A stretch of DNA of 64,000 bases from Symbiodinium natans. Taxonomy: Eukaryota; Sar; Dinophyceae; Suessiales; Symbiodiniaceae. Made by a program: the position numbers and the translations under genes. Where the stretch lies: positions 594,831 to 658,830 of the forward strand of contig CAJNDS010002357.1 in NCBI GenBank assembly GCA_905221605.1, given 5' to 3'. Under the pieces are notes generated by a model that saw only the letters and a program-made list of their open reading frames with translations, made no database searches and had not been told where the DNA came from. This document shows positions 1 to 10,669 of this stretch, piece by piece; position 1 is the first letter of the stretch, and each line of letters starts with the position of its first letter.

Positions 1-2188
1 ACCATCACTGGCTGGCGCCATGCCAGCGCAACACGCCAAGGCTTCTGAGCGAGCTCGGAAGACAATTTCCTCAGCAAAAAGTGATATCACCAGTTGGAGA
101 CATATCAGTTGGCACATCCGTCAGGACAGATAAAACGTAAGCAAATCCAAAAGGCCGACTCAGGCCGACAAGGTATGCTCTGGACCAGGCAGTCAGGGTG
201 CCTGTAACCTAGATGCAAGCAAACTGAGTGCACTGCAGCATTTCTTCTGGCCAAAGCTGCTGCAGGCACTGTAAGTTTTCCGTAGGTCAGCCGCGGGAAT
301 TTTCTGCAAGGTTTCTGCCAGAGATCCTGCATGTCGCCTGCCAAGCCAGTGATAGTTTTTCTGTGTTGTGAAGGCTGATGTTTCTCTTTTCATCTCCGAA
401 CTCCTTGATGCGGTCGGCTTGCGTAGATCCGAAGGCACTCTCCAGTAGGCCAGGTGATCGTGCAGAAAGCTAATGGCAATTGCAGAGCGTCCACAACAGA
501 TGCACTTCTCAAGCAGACAGGCCCATACATGCCACATATCTTTCTCACGCAGCAAGCCGGTATACACTAGGACCCGCCTTGCTGCAGGTGTCAAAGATGT
601 CTTTTGATGATTCCCAGGCAGGCTCCATGGACCCATGGCTGTTTGGTTTGGGGTTCAAAGACGTGGCTATGAATGAAGTTGCAAAGCCCGAACTACACCT
701 GAAGCGCAACGGCAAACTCCGACAAAACCCCGAAGTTTCAATCCCAAATCCCTCATGAGTTTGTCGATCTACCGAAACTCCTCAACCCTTTCGAAGCAAA
801 TTTGGAACCCTGGGCCCTGTTTTTGCCACCCTGAGGATGCCCTGGTGCCGCCAAAGCGCTCCGCATGGGAGGATGAGAGGGCTTCGATTATGTCATGTTG
901 GGGCGTGAGGCATTCTGGGGATATGTGGCCTTTGATTCAGTAGGGTACGTTTCGAGATGAACATCGAAGCAGTAGAAGTTGCCAGGGTTGCGGGGAAATC
1001 CAAAGCCAAGACCTTTTAGCAGGACTGGCAGCGCCATGCATCGGATCGGTGGCAGAAGGCGTGGATGCTTCGGTCGTTTTGAATGGAGGAGCAGAGACAA
1101 GGAGGGCGGCGAACATGAATTATCTGAATCCCGAAAAATTTTGATGGTAAAGGTGTGTGTGTGTGTGCCCAAAGCCATGTCCCCCTAAGACTTGTGGAAA
1201 GACATTGCTTGGCGGGCGATGTTGGAATAATTAATTCTTGTTTAGTTAGGAGCTTACAGGATCCTTTGTTTTGTAGGTGGTCTCCTACAGATCAACTTTC
1301 CTGATGCCATGAACTAGCTTTCGGAAGGGGTGTTCTCCAAAGCCTGCTTCCTCTGGATGAGATTTTGGGTAGCATGAGAGCGCTGCAGCACACAGTTTTG
1401 ATGAAGACGAAGCCGACTCCTCCGCACGACGTTCAGCACGAGACGAGGTAGAAGAGGTTTAGGGCAAACGGCTGCATTCTCGGCAACGTCAAAATCTGAA
1501 CCCCACGACGGGCTGCGTAGTGGAAACGCCGAGAACTTCCTCACCCCTGAACCACATGCTCACCATAAAAGCCTACGAAAACGGCAGCATCGACCCTTAA
1601 ACGGCCCTGCAGGCCACCTTTGTTTGAATTAGCAAGAAACTCAAAAAGCCTGGGATGGAAGCTGGCTGAGGCGCAGCTGGCAAAGTCCGTGCTGGGTGCA
1701 CTTTGGACTCCGGCGGTGCCGTTCGGTTGCAGAGAGCTCCCGATGGGCTTAGGGTTGGATGTGAGTTGGATGTGGTCCTGAAGTGTCAGGAAGTAGGGTC
1801 ACTGCCCAGAAGGACCCCGCCTGACGGCAACCTGAATCCTGAAAAAGCGCAGGCGGATGGGAGTTGCCCGGGAGACGTTCAGCGAGCGACAGATGTTGGG
1901 CAATTGTCGCGGTTAGTCACCAGCCAATCACCGGTGCACTAGCCGGTGCTGCACGCCTACACGCTTACCAGGGCAACAGATCGAGAACAGTGATGATTTG
2001 AGGGCCTGGCGGTGGTTGTGCTGCACGAGCAGAATTTGAAAAAAGGACATTTGCATAGCAAGCAATGGGAGGCTTATGCAAGCAATGGTAAAAAACAAAC
2101 GTGCGTGCTCGGGCATACAGCTTGAACTGCCGGACCGAAGTGTGAATACGGGCTGGCGGAAGGCTGATTGATATAGGGGCCCATTATA
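1..2188. other. Unassigned sequence, no recognised gene
   Basis: No recognisable domain. The longest open frame runs on the minus strand at 193-636 (147 codons, Cys/His/Trp-containing, no family I recognise); an overlapping plus frame exists at 480-758. Neither has convincing splice borders or codon bias, so I leave the stretch unassigned. A short GT run lies at about 1154-1168. Confidence 0.5.
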
Positions 2189-2289
2189 GGGGTTTACGGA
2201 AAATAGGGGCCCGCCAAAATAGATCCCCAAATAGTGGATCCCCTCATAATAAGGACCCCAACAAGGCACCCCTAATCTTGGAAACCCCC
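2189..2289. mobile_element. MITE-like inverted-repeat element, family A copy 1
   Basis: Starts with GGGGTTTACGGAAAATAGG and ends with the approximate inverse CCTAATCTTGGAAACCCCC. The same ends recur at least eight more times in the window. No coding capacity. No clear target duplication at this copy. Confidence 0.6.
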
Positions 2290-3317
2290 AAAAAGGAAAA
2301 CCGGGAGGCAGACAAACCCTCAGCCAAGGATTCCTGGTTCTTAGTAGGGAAGGAGGGAATGAGGTCCCTAGATCATCCCTCTTTACGGGATTTTATAGGG
2401 TACTTCGTTCCTCCTGAAAGCATCCTGCTTTTAGCACCTTGGGCTTTGGCTGCGCAGCAACTTGGGGCTGCTCAGGGTGCAGAGTTGCCACGACTTGCCT
2501 GGCTTCAGGTTTTGTTCAGGTTTCAGGGTTTAGGGTTTAGGTTTTAGGTTTTAGGGTTCAGGGTTTGAGAATTTCGATGGATGGAGACATCTACCCAAAA
2601 ATCGCCAAGTGTAAGCTTTTGGAGAAGCCTCAGGGCCCTGCTTCAGAGAAGAACCAGCCGCCCAATTCAAAGTTCAGGCTTCGAATTCTGTTGCATGATT
2701 GGATGTGTGTGCCCAGGCTTTGGGGCAACACAAACTTCTCCCGCTGGCTTCCGGCCATGGCATTATCGCATTCCATGCTGGTGATTGCTGCCTCTTGCAA
2801 GCATGTGAGCTTCCGGCAGTTCGGGTCACTACACGATTTTGGAATTCTGGGTCTGCTCTTATTGCGAATCACAGCTGAACCCGTGTCTATCAACCCCGTA
2901 TCAACCTTCACGGCAAGGACACTGCGCACCATTAAGTGGGGAAACGTACTTTCGACTCTCCAAGACGGAAAAAGGCCCAGGCTCTGTTGTGCCCCCCGCT
3001 TGTGTTGTCTTACAGCTTGGCCTGGCTCGGGGGTTAGCTTGGCTGGGGGGTGGCAGTTGTTTTTTTTGGTACTGGCCAGGAATGGCTCCCTTTGTTTCTG
3101 CTAAGTACGGCTTTGCAGAACACATTCGATGACGCGGAGCTGGGAGCTTCAAGTAGACGAAAGGGCACAGTGACTTAAGAACTTTTCGGAGCTCTCCTTC
3201 TTGTATGAGTATCGTCGAGTACTAGGTGCGGCTCGGGTTGGCTCCTTTTTTTTTCTTCGGTGCGGCCACGCTTTGAAGCACATCATGCCATCAAAAGTAG
3301 TTGCTTAAAGCCCATAT
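2290..3317. other. Unassigned sequence with opposing open frames
   Basis: Contains a plus-strand open frame at 2565-3104 (179 codons) and an antisense one at 2630-2932 (100 codons). Both look moderately protein-like but neither matches a family I know, and at most one can be real. A short degenerate TTTAGGG tract precedes them at about 2513-2566. Confidence 0.4.
2513..2566 (+). repeat. Telomere-like repeat, G strand, degenerate
   Basis: Seven-base units of the TTTAGGG type with several variant units (GGTTTAGG, TTTCAGGG). Confidence 0.7.
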
Positions 3318-3420
3318 AGGGGTTTCCCAAAACTGGGGTACCCCCGTTAACGCCCCAAATAGAAGAGAATCCCCCTTAACAGGACCCCCAAGAAGGGTAA
3401 CCCCTAATTTCGAAAACCTC
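3318..3420. mobile_element. MITE-like element, family A copy 2, with 5-bp target duplication
   Basis: Inverted ends AGGGGTTTCCCAAAACTGGGG and, at the right, CCCCTAATTTCGAAAACCTC. The pentamer CATAT is present directly outside both ends (3313-3317 and 3421-3425), as expected for a cut-and-paste insertion. Confidence 0.65.
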
Positions 3421-3421
3421 C

Positions 3422-3872
3422 ATATGAGCACTCGGTTATGCCGTGTAGCTCACTTTGAACGACACCATGTCGTCAAGAGGGATTGCTAGAAAACCAATAT
3501 GAGTTTTTTCTAACCCCGTCATGCATTATGGTTTGCTCCAACCCCCGTCATGCGAGCATTGTGTTTGCTGATAGGGGCCCCGGGTGGGGGGCTGCCCCCC
3601 GCAACCCACCCGCTTGTTTTGACCTGCGCAAGCTTGTTTTGAAGAACATCATGCCGTCAAGAGATTTGCCTCAAAACGCGTATGAGTTTGATACAACCCC
3701 CATGACATGAGCATTGTGCTTGCAAATGTCGGAGGGGGAGGGGGGGGGGCTGCACCTCCCACTTCTTGTAATCCGCGCAAGATGGCTTTGATCTGCTTGA
3801 AAGCCAACATGTTTTTTGAACACTCTCTGCCGCGGAGAGATGCCAGTAGTTGCGTAGAGATGCCATGAGGTT
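3422..3872. other. Unassigned sequence
   Basis: Contains two related sub-stretches with the phrase AACATCATGCCGTCAAGAG-like text and runs of G. Open frames overlap on both strands without features of a real gene. I see nothing assignable. Confidence 0.4.
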
Positions 3873-3969
3873 GTGATGTTCCCTTGATAATAAGAGTCCT
3901 GAATAGGTATAACAGTACCCCCTCTTGTAATCCCTCTAAGGGACTCTTAGTATATGGGGGAACATCCCA
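3873..3969. mobile_element. MITE-like inverted-repeat element, family B copy 1
   Basis: Left end reads GTGATGTTCCC and right end GGGGGAACATCCCA. Internally AAGAGTCC and GGACTCTT form a second inverted pair. Related copies lie at 9027-9101, 46098-46181, 60043-60135 and 63834-63924. Confidence 0.6.
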
Positions 3970-4016
3970 GGCCAGAGGCTCCAAGAGGCTCCAAGGAAGT
4001 TTTAGAGAATCCACAG

Positions 4017-4062
4017 GTCGCCTGGCACGCTTGGCGGCGATTAGAGAGGCTTCAGCTGCCAG
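4017..4062 (+). CDS. Candidate short exon, unrecognised gene
   Basis: Bounded by CCACAG at the left and CCAG before GTGGGG at the right. In phase 0 it reads VAWHAWRRLERLQLP. It is followed within 30 bases by a G-strand telomeric repeat, the pattern seen after many better-supported exons in this window. Function unknown; the call rests on splice signals and context only. Confidence 0.3.
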
Positions 4063-4090
4063 GTGGGGCTTGGGCAGCTTAAAGGCGGCC

Positions 4091-4136
4091 TAGGGTTTAG
4101 GGCTTAGGGTTTAGGGTTTACGGTTTAGGGTTTAGG
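4091..4136 (+). repeat. Telomere-like repeat, G strand
   Basis: About six TTTAGGG-type units with GCTTAGGG and TTTACGG variants. Confidence 0.85.
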
Positions 4137-4795
4137 GAAACTCGGGGTGTTCGAGTTCTTAAAAGCCTAAAATATGTCTGATGGCTTCGGCTGTTTGTCA
4201 ACATGTTTCGTGTTGTCGTGACAGAGCGGCAGGTGCTCGGCCGGTGTCGCTGCTGCGCGACAAGCGGCGGTGGAGAACACCTCCCCTTGCATGGCCCGGG
4301 TTCCCGGTGGGGATCTTCAGTTCAGGCGCATGAGGGCATGAAACGTTCCGAGAAGCAGTCCGTGGTTACATGCTACTTGAGAGGTTCTGTCTTGTGTGTG
4401 CGCTTAGCCCAAGGCTGTCTGAATACTACGAGCCCTACATCCTGGAATCTTCATGTTGAGGGCTGTAGAGTCTGATGGAGTGAGCGGCATGCGTGGAAGT
4501 GTCCAGAGGCAAAAGCCATACACCCTTTGCAACTGCCTTGACCTGTTTAGGCCTTCAGGGGATCTTTAGATCCAGCATAAACACGGGGTAGGGTTTACGG
4601 TTTAGGGGTGCTTACTTACGGGGTTTCCGAAGCTTTGGAAGTAGCAGATCCGAGCAACAAGGGTCGTGAAGGATCGTCACGGCTTGTTTGTCTTTGTTGT
4701 GTCGCGACAAGCCTGAGCCACGACCTGCCAAACTCGGGGCGTTCATCCTTAAGCAGTTTTGTTGCCCGTTGGAGAGCAATGGCTTGGGAGTTCAG

Positions 4796-4911
4796 GGTCT
4801 GAAGATGCCAAAGAAGACAAAGGCTCCGACTCCTGTGGGCCTGCCTTCTGCTCACCAATGTGATGTGGACGTCGCCCGCATTTTCCTTGAGACATACTTG
4901 GGCTCAGAAGG
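4796..4911 (+). CDS. Candidate exon, unrecognised gene
   Basis: After GAGTTCAG the phase-0 frame reads through a Lys/Pro-rich start (GLKMPKKTKAPTPVG) into an acidic/aliphatic segment (CDVDVARIFLETYLGSE). It ends near GAAGGGTTTAGGG. The donor could be GA at 4907 or GT at 4912; junction not resolved. Codon use (G/C in third position) resembles the better-supported exons. It may belong with the exon at 5216-5464, but the phases do not join directly, so another exon may lie between. Confidence 0.35.
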
Positions 4912-5132
4912 GTTTAGGGTCCTTTGGGTGGGGGCTTGGGAGTTCAGGCTTGGGGGACTAGGGTTCAGGGTTTCAGGGTTAGGGCCATAGGTTGCAGAGT
5001 TTGGGCCAAGGGGGGTTTCTTCGGGGTCGTGGCGAAGGTGCTCAGGCTTTCGATGGGCCAGCGGGAGCGACTTCCGACTTCCGACAATATGGACGAGAGC
5101 GAAAGCAAGCATGGTTCCAAGCAAGCCCTGGG

Positions 5133-5215
5133 GATGTTTTATATTCTCCCTTATTGGGTTTAAGAGGATCATCTTCAGGGGTATTTTCAGAGGGTTTTAT
5201 GGGGGCCATCCTCAG
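5133..5215. mobile_element. Short repeat element, family I copy 1, at an intron 3' end
   Basis: Shares the order TTTTATATT, CCCTTATTGGGTTTAAG, AGGATCAT, TTCAG, GGGTTTTA, GGGCCATCCT with copies at 14533-14616, 18135-18205 and 60657-60745. Its last bases (CATCCTCAG) form the apparent 3' splice site of the next exon. Confidence 0.5.
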
Positions 5216-5464
5216 TTTGAAAGTGCAGCTTTCGTTGAGGCGCCCGCCCAAGATGCAGAAGCAACATTCCGATCCTCCTCCCATACCTCCTCGTGCCCCA
5301 CCCTGCAGCCCTCAGGACCTACTGCTCATGTAGCAAAAACTTGTCCCAATCCTGAAGGCATGTGGGATGCCTCTTCTACCACTACCAGAGGAGGGTTAGC
5401 CCGCTCCGTGGCGGCAGATTGCTGGTCGAGTGCTCTTGACGTTTCTCACGAGGGCTCAGTTTAG
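5216..5464 (+). CDS. Candidate terminal exon, unrecognised protein
   Basis: Starts right after CCATCCTCAG in phase 0 (FESAAFVEAPAQDAEATF) and stays open for 82 codons to a TAG stop. The product is Ser/Thr/Ala-rich with no domain I recognise. It is followed by an AT-rich stretch that looks like downstream non-coding DNA, fitting a gene end. An overlapping frame (4992-5333) is also open, so the frame choice is not certain. Confidence 0.35.
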   Translation, partial: FESAAFVEAPAQDAEATFRSSSHTSSCPTLQPSGPTAHVAKTCPNPEGMWDASSTTTRGGLARSVAADCWSSALDVSHEGSV

Positions 5465-6330
5465 TTTTTTGCGGACTCTTGACTTAAAGCTTGGCGTTTG
5501 TTAAACCTCGAACTGCATACAACCGAAAGCCTTGCAGCTTAGTCTGCCAGAACGCACATCCTTAGAAGCCACGTCCGGCGTGTCATGCCCAACAGTAGCT
5601 TTCCAAAAGTTCCGCCCCTTCACGGACGTGGAAAATCTGGAGCCACCCCTCCCCTCACGATCTCCCTCTCCCCCTCGCCACGTTGATTGAATTGTTTTTT
5701 ACATTGTTTGAACTGTAGTCAAACTTTATTGAGAGTTAAATTTACCTGGGCCTTTAGCTATTAAATAGATGTATTTGAATTCTTCACATGGGCTCTTGCG
5801 TCAGTTTGACTGCCAAACACATGAAGCAGTTTTTTTGAATTGATTTTCAGCTTTATGGCTCAAGTCGGCCGATTGTCGATTGTTAATCGAACTTTTTTTA
5901 GCATTCAATCAAACTTGCGTCAAATCTCAAGTAGCTGAACTGAACTTGTTGATTCTGCTTTCATGCTCATTGAACTTTAGTGAAAGTTAAATGCACTGCA
6001 ACTTGTATTTCTGGAGTTGAATTGTAACTAGAGTGAACTGAACCTTGTAAACTTACTCTTAGTTGAATTTCCTTGAATGATTAGCATTTTGACATGCATG
6101 AACTTTTTGCTGGAACCCAATTGAAAAGGGTCTTTGTTTCAGTGCGTTTGCTTGCATACCACATGCTCTTTAATGTTTGCTTGACTTTGTTTAAAGATCT
6201 GGGTGTTCATTCCACATGCGTATTGGATGGTAGAGCTGTTTTAGTTTTTTGCGGTTATTTACTTCATCTACTTAGCTACGATAAGGCTTACTTGAACCTT
6301 AGTTGACTTTCCTGGTTAATTCTGTCGTTG
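5465..6330. other. AT-rich non-coding block
   Basis: Base composition changes sharply here: T-rich on the plus strand, with many TTGAA, GAACTT and AGTTAAA words and few GC runs. A small open frame at 6094-6306 is probably chance. No telomeric repeat occurs inside. Likely a 3' flank or the relic of a different repeat class. Confidence 0.5.
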
Positions 6331-6879
6331 AATTCAAAGAGAGTGTGGTGGTGGGGGATGGAGAAGGTTTCAGGTGGTGGTGTGGGGAAAGCGATGTTGG
6401 GGGGGTGAGAGAAGGCTGAGGACGTCCCTCCTCTCCTTTTTCAAAGGCGTGACAATATAGAACTCACTCTGTTCTTTCGGTCGTGACCTGTGAGCCGCGC
6501 CACCCAGCCTTCGGATTTCTTGTAGCGCCGCAAGTAGTTTGTGACCCTGAACAGGAAGCCCCGGTCTAAAAGTCAGATGGCAACCGATCTTTCATCCGGC
6601 AGCTACAGAGATTCAGTGTCAACCAATCAACTCTTTGTAACCCAAATGGCCAAAGCCACGTTGAGCCATTGCTTACTTCACTGAGCACCCCCAGAAACCA
6701 TGCAAGAGTCCAAGAGCTCCAGAATGCACTGCGCGCAACGCGCAAGCGCAAGGCGCAGCCTGAGATGCTTCAGGGGCTGGCTCTTGACTGTGGGCTTCAG
6801 TGTGCCTTGGCCCGATGGCCTTTTGTTCGGAGTTTGCGCAGCCGAGGCGTAGAATCCTTGAATCAAGGTATGAAGACTC
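6331..6879. other. Unassigned sequence
   Basis: A purine-rich stretch (6345-6425) is followed by sequence open on both strands at 6566-6866. I recognise no domain and see no clear splice borders. Confidence 0.4.
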
Positions 6880-6998
6880 GGACCCCTAAGGTCGTAGCCC
6901 TAAAGATTTCCCTTGACATACGCCTAACATGGCTCTTATACTACCTTAGGGATCTTTAACAAGGGTCCCCAAGCCCAAGGGTACCACCTTAGAGGTCC
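6880..6998. mobile_element. MITE-like element, family F copy 1
   Basis: Ends GGACCCCTAAGGT and ACCTTAGAGGTCC are near-perfect inverse partners. The second copy (47494-47729) has the same ends but a different, tandemly repeated interior. Confidence 0.6.
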
Positions 6999-7123
6999 AA
7001 GGTAGAGTCCCATGATTGAAAAGGCTGCATCGTCACATGTCGAGGTTTGATTCCACCAATGCATACACAAGTACTATCTCCGAGAAGAGCCTTGCCCCCA
7101 TACAACCCGAATCAAACCGGGAG

Positions 7124-7205
7124 CCCCTAAACCCTAAACCCTGAACCCTGAACCCTAAACCCTCAACCCTAAACCCTAATTACACCCTAAACCCTAAAGC
7201 CTAAA
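7124..7205 (-). repeat. Telomere-like repeat, C strand
   Basis: About ten CCCTAAA-type units with CCCTGAA, CCCTCAA and TACACCC variants. Confidence 0.85.
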
Positions 7206-7935
7206 CCTCGGCCCAGATGGGCTCCATCAGCCTTGCCTTGGAATACGTCTACTCAGAGCCGCGCCTAAATCCCATGGACAAGTTTTTATTTTTTTTTTTG
7301 CGGGGGCGGGGGGGGAGGGGGGGGGGAATATAGGGGTCGGCGTATGTGCAACAAGTATTCCCTTCTGGTCCCTATATACTTATACCATACCCCTATATTA
7401 ATGAGTTCTTTTGTTCGAGGGATTGCATCATGGTCATGGCTTTCTCGGGTTCGGCGTAGGTTCCTTGATGTTTCGGTCTGCTGTGCCAAAGTGCATCTAC
7501 ACCGCCTCTGATTCCGAGACTTTGTCCTGGCTGTGTAGCATCCTTCCGCCCATCGACCCCCCCCTAAAATTCCCTTGAGCGAGGAGTGGATCTTCCTTTG
7601 TCGAGGCGTCCGCATCTCCCACTTCCTCTACACTCAGTGCCCGGCTTACCGAGGGCTTCTTCGGGTTTCAATAAGGAACCCCCTAGTTTCGGAGATTGCT
7701 GTAAAGGAAAAAGGTGGAGCCGAGAACAAAATGATGCGCTCGTAAGACACCCCCAGCCTTCGGTCTTTTTGGTCCCTTGCAAGTGCCTGCGCCCCACAGC
7801 CCTAGTCCCCGAAGCAGTATACCAAGTCCCCAAATATTTGTGTGTGTATATATATGTACGGGAAAGGAGGGTTTCGGTTGAAAATACAGAGGAAAAGAGG
7901 TTTGTCTTGTTAACATATAGAGGAAGTAGAGGTTT

Positions 7936-8395
7936 GGAAAGATAGACATACAGAAGGAAAGAAGGAAAGAAGGAAAGAAGGAAAGAAGGAAAGAAGGAAA
8001 GAAGGAAAGAAGGAAAGAAGGAAAGAAGGAAAGAAGGAAAGAAGGAAAGAAGGAAAGAAGGAAAGAAGGAAAGAAGGAAAGAAGGAAAGAAGGAAAGAAG
8101 GAAAGAAGGAAAGAAGGAAAGAAGGAAAGAAGGAAAGAAGGAAAGAAGGTAAGAAGGTAAGAAGGTAAGAAGGTAAGAAGGTAAGAAGGTAAGAAGGTAA
8201 GAAGGTAAGAAGGTAAGAAGGTAAGAAGGTAAGAAGGTAAGAAGGTAAGAAGGTAAGAAGGTAAGAAGGTAAGAAGGCAAGAAGGAAGCAAGGAAGCAAG
8301 GAAGCAAAGGAAAGGAAAGAAAAGGAAAGGAAAGGAAAGGAAAGGAAAGGAAGCAACAAAGAAAGAAAGAAGGTAAGAAAGAAAGACGAGGAGGG
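7936..8395. repeat. Octamer purine microsatellite with a mid-array variant switch
   Basis: Period-8 array: AAGGAAAG units up to about 8147, then AAGGTAAG units to about 8276, then degenerate GGAAA/GGAAGC units. All long minus-strand frames here encode Leu/Phe/Ser/Pro simple repeats and are artefacts. Confidence 0.95.
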
Positions 8396-9026
8396 CTGCC
8401 CCTCCCTCCCCCCACAGCGGTTCTTTATCTCTCTCACAAATATCATGCCTTTGTGTCCCAGCAAGAAAACCTCTATCTACTGCCTCTCTAGCAAAAAAGC
8501 AAGGAACCGCACACCTCTCTTGCCTCGTAAAACAGAAGCCGCGAAGTACCGCCCGAAAACCAAAGACCAGAACAAATTCCAGCACTCCTGGAACTCGCTT
8601 TGCCATTTCTCGGAGAGTCCCGAAAATATCCCCTTTGGTTGGTGCTTCTGTTTTCTTGTTGCTTCTTCTGGTTTTGGATACCTGCCTCCATTCGAGAGCT
8701 TTAGGAAATGGCCGCGAGCAAAACGGGAACAAAGTTGAACAACACACAGGACGCGCACGCCCACGGCCCCCTTGTTTTTGTTTGCCCCTTTCTTGTAGGA
8801 CAACCTCTATTTAATTCATTTTCTCTATTTTATCATAGGGGAAATCTCTATTTCCTCACTATTTTTCTCCAAGAGGCTCTAGTTCCTCTGCAATCGGAAA
8901 CCCTAGACAACAAACAGGCACAAAAACGTAGAACAAGTCCAAAGAAATGTTTCGCCCATAAACAGAGGCCATCATTTCTTGTTTTTTTCTCCTCAAACAG
9001 TTCGGACGCGTTAAGAATCAGAACTT
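8396..9026. other. Unassigned sequence
   Basis: Open frames on both strands (for example 8708-9244 plus) have no recognisable domain. I see no splice-bounded exon. Confidence 0.35.
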
Positions 9027-9101
9027 GGGATGTTCCCCCTGATAGTAAACAGTTCTATAATCCCTATGAAGGAGCTGCTAGTATGAGGGGGGAGCATCCC
9101 A
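9027..9101. mobile_element. MITE-like element, family B copy 2
   Basis: TGGGATGTTCCCCCTGATAG at the left and GGGGGGAGCATCCCA at the right: a clean inverted repeat of about 14 bases around a 45-base interior. Confidence 0.7.
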
Positions 9102-9199
9102 AACGAGAGCCCTCGACCAGCTTTGCCCGAGCTGGAGGATCGCCTACGTGGTGGACGACGAGCGGAAGACGAGCTGAGTTGGGCTGCAGACGAACTGGA

Positions 9200-9299
9200 G
9201 GTTTCCGAAAACAGGGGGTACCCCCTTTTTGGGGGTTCCTATAATAAGGATTTTTGTATTTGGGAGGTATATTAGAGTTCCCCCTATTTTGGGAAACGG
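9200..9299. mobile_element. MITE-like element, family A copy 3
   Basis: Begins GGTTTCCGAAAACAGGGGG, ends CCCCTATTTTGGGAAACGG, with the internal CCTATAATAAGGAT-type core shared by the family. Confidence 0.6.
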
Positions 9300-10244
9300 C
9301 CAACTGCAGACGGAACTCCATTTGAAGGAGGGTGAGCTAGCTTGTGGCTTATCGCATCAAGATGTGGTATCAAAAAGACACCACAGTGGTCGTCAGCAAA
9401 TGCTGGCAACTGCTTGCGCAGAGGCCCAATTCTGCAACTGAGGATCCCACACAAAAATGGGAAGAGGAAGGCCAAAATGAACATGAAAAAGGGTTTAGGT
9501 GGGTTCACTTGCGAGGCCTGAAGCCCCAAACGCGATAGCAAGCCTCAATGCCGAACGAGCCCTACAACCGGGAACCCAACTCAGCCGTTCCTGCTAAAGG
9601 CACATTGAGGGCTCAGGACAGCAACATTCAGGATGAGCTGGGTTGTTTGGCGTTCAAGCATGTGTCCGAGAATGAGTGCATAAGCGCAAGTGGGCTTCAA
9701 TGGTGCACAGCGGCTCCCCCAACAGGAGAGGAACCGTAACTTCTCAGCAGACAGCCTCGCCCTTTGAATTTCGAGGGCCGCCGCGGAAGAAGTGCGACCA
9801 TGTCCAGCGATTTGATCGGAGAAATGGACCGCAGTGTTTGAGTTTGACACGAAAGCATGGGCCCATTTCGAAGCTCAAGTTGGATTGACGCAATGGCGTT
9901 GGGCGTTGGGGTTTGCGGGCTGATTGACTTGGGACAAGCTGACACACTGCAAAGATGTCGAAGTCCTAATTTGGGGATTTTTGCATCGACTCAAAAAAGC
10001 ATGGTTGCTAGCATCGAGTCGATGCCTCCCCCGCCCCAGCGTCCCCCCGCCGCTTCCACCCTGGCCCCTTTGCAACTCGCAGGGCAACACCCGCCTCCCC
10101 TCCTTCCCCCCCCAAGCATTTCATGTACCGGCAAACATGTTGTTAAAAAGGCAAAGAGGGTAGAATGTCCTTTCTTGATGCATGTCCACTCATAGGCCGG
10201 ATTCCAATACCACCGTATGGTGCAAGCAGCAACGCAGTGTGCAG
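9300..10244. other. Unassigned sequence
   Basis: Overlapping frames on both strands at 9548-10195 without a convincing protein. A Pro-rich, C-rich stretch lies at 10024-10115. Confidence 0.35.
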
Positions 10245-10382
10245 GATCTCCCTGACGCCATGATGCCCGAGGAGGTACAAGCTTTGCTGTCGTCGGTTGA
10301 TACACCCGCAACCGAAAGTCTTACGACGCCAGCAGGCCTAACTTTGCTAAGCCCCTCAAAGCCCACGTTGCCCAAGAGGCAA
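10245..10382 (+). CDS. Candidate exon, unrecognised protein
   Basis: Bounded by GTGTGCAG and by CAA before GTGGTT (GT donor). Reads 46 codons in phase 0, starting DLPDAMMPEEVQALLSSVDT and continuing Thr/Pro/Leu-rich with KPTLPKRQ at the end. Length is an exact multiple of three. No family recognised. Confidence 0.4.
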
Positions 10383-10538
10383 GTGGTTATCAGGTGCAGG
10401 AGATTCAGCACTTTTCCGACACTAGTTTGGTGGTTACTAGATCCAATACATGAACGGAAACTGATCCCATGTCCTCGCGGCTAGTCTACGCCCTCTTCTC
10501 GGGCGATTTGTTTGCTTTAGGCGTCAGGTGTTGGGTAA

Positions 10539-10669
10539 GGATTTGTTGCGGGGGTGGGGACTCATGCATGGACCATCGGGCAGCATCGGACATGAAGGAG
10601 GTGTATGAGAAGGAGGCCATCATACCAGACATCCGCACGTTCCAGGGCAGGGCGGAGGTGTTGGCCGGA
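10539..10669 (+). CDS. Possible exon, unrecognised protein
   Basis: One frame reads a helical, charged segment (DHRAASDMKEVYEKEAIIPD, then a hydrophobic end). A weak acceptor (GGTAAG) precedes it and a possible GA donor (GGCCGGAG) follows. Weak support. Confidence 0.25.

Noticed and set aside
193-636. Minus-strand 147-codon frame
   Set aside because: No domain, no splice borders, overlapping plus-strand frame; not enough to call a gene.
7564-8747. Three long minus-strand frames (Leu/Phe/Ser/Pro repeats)
   Set aside because: They are translations of the octamer purine microsatellite; three frames are open at once for lack of stops in the repeat.
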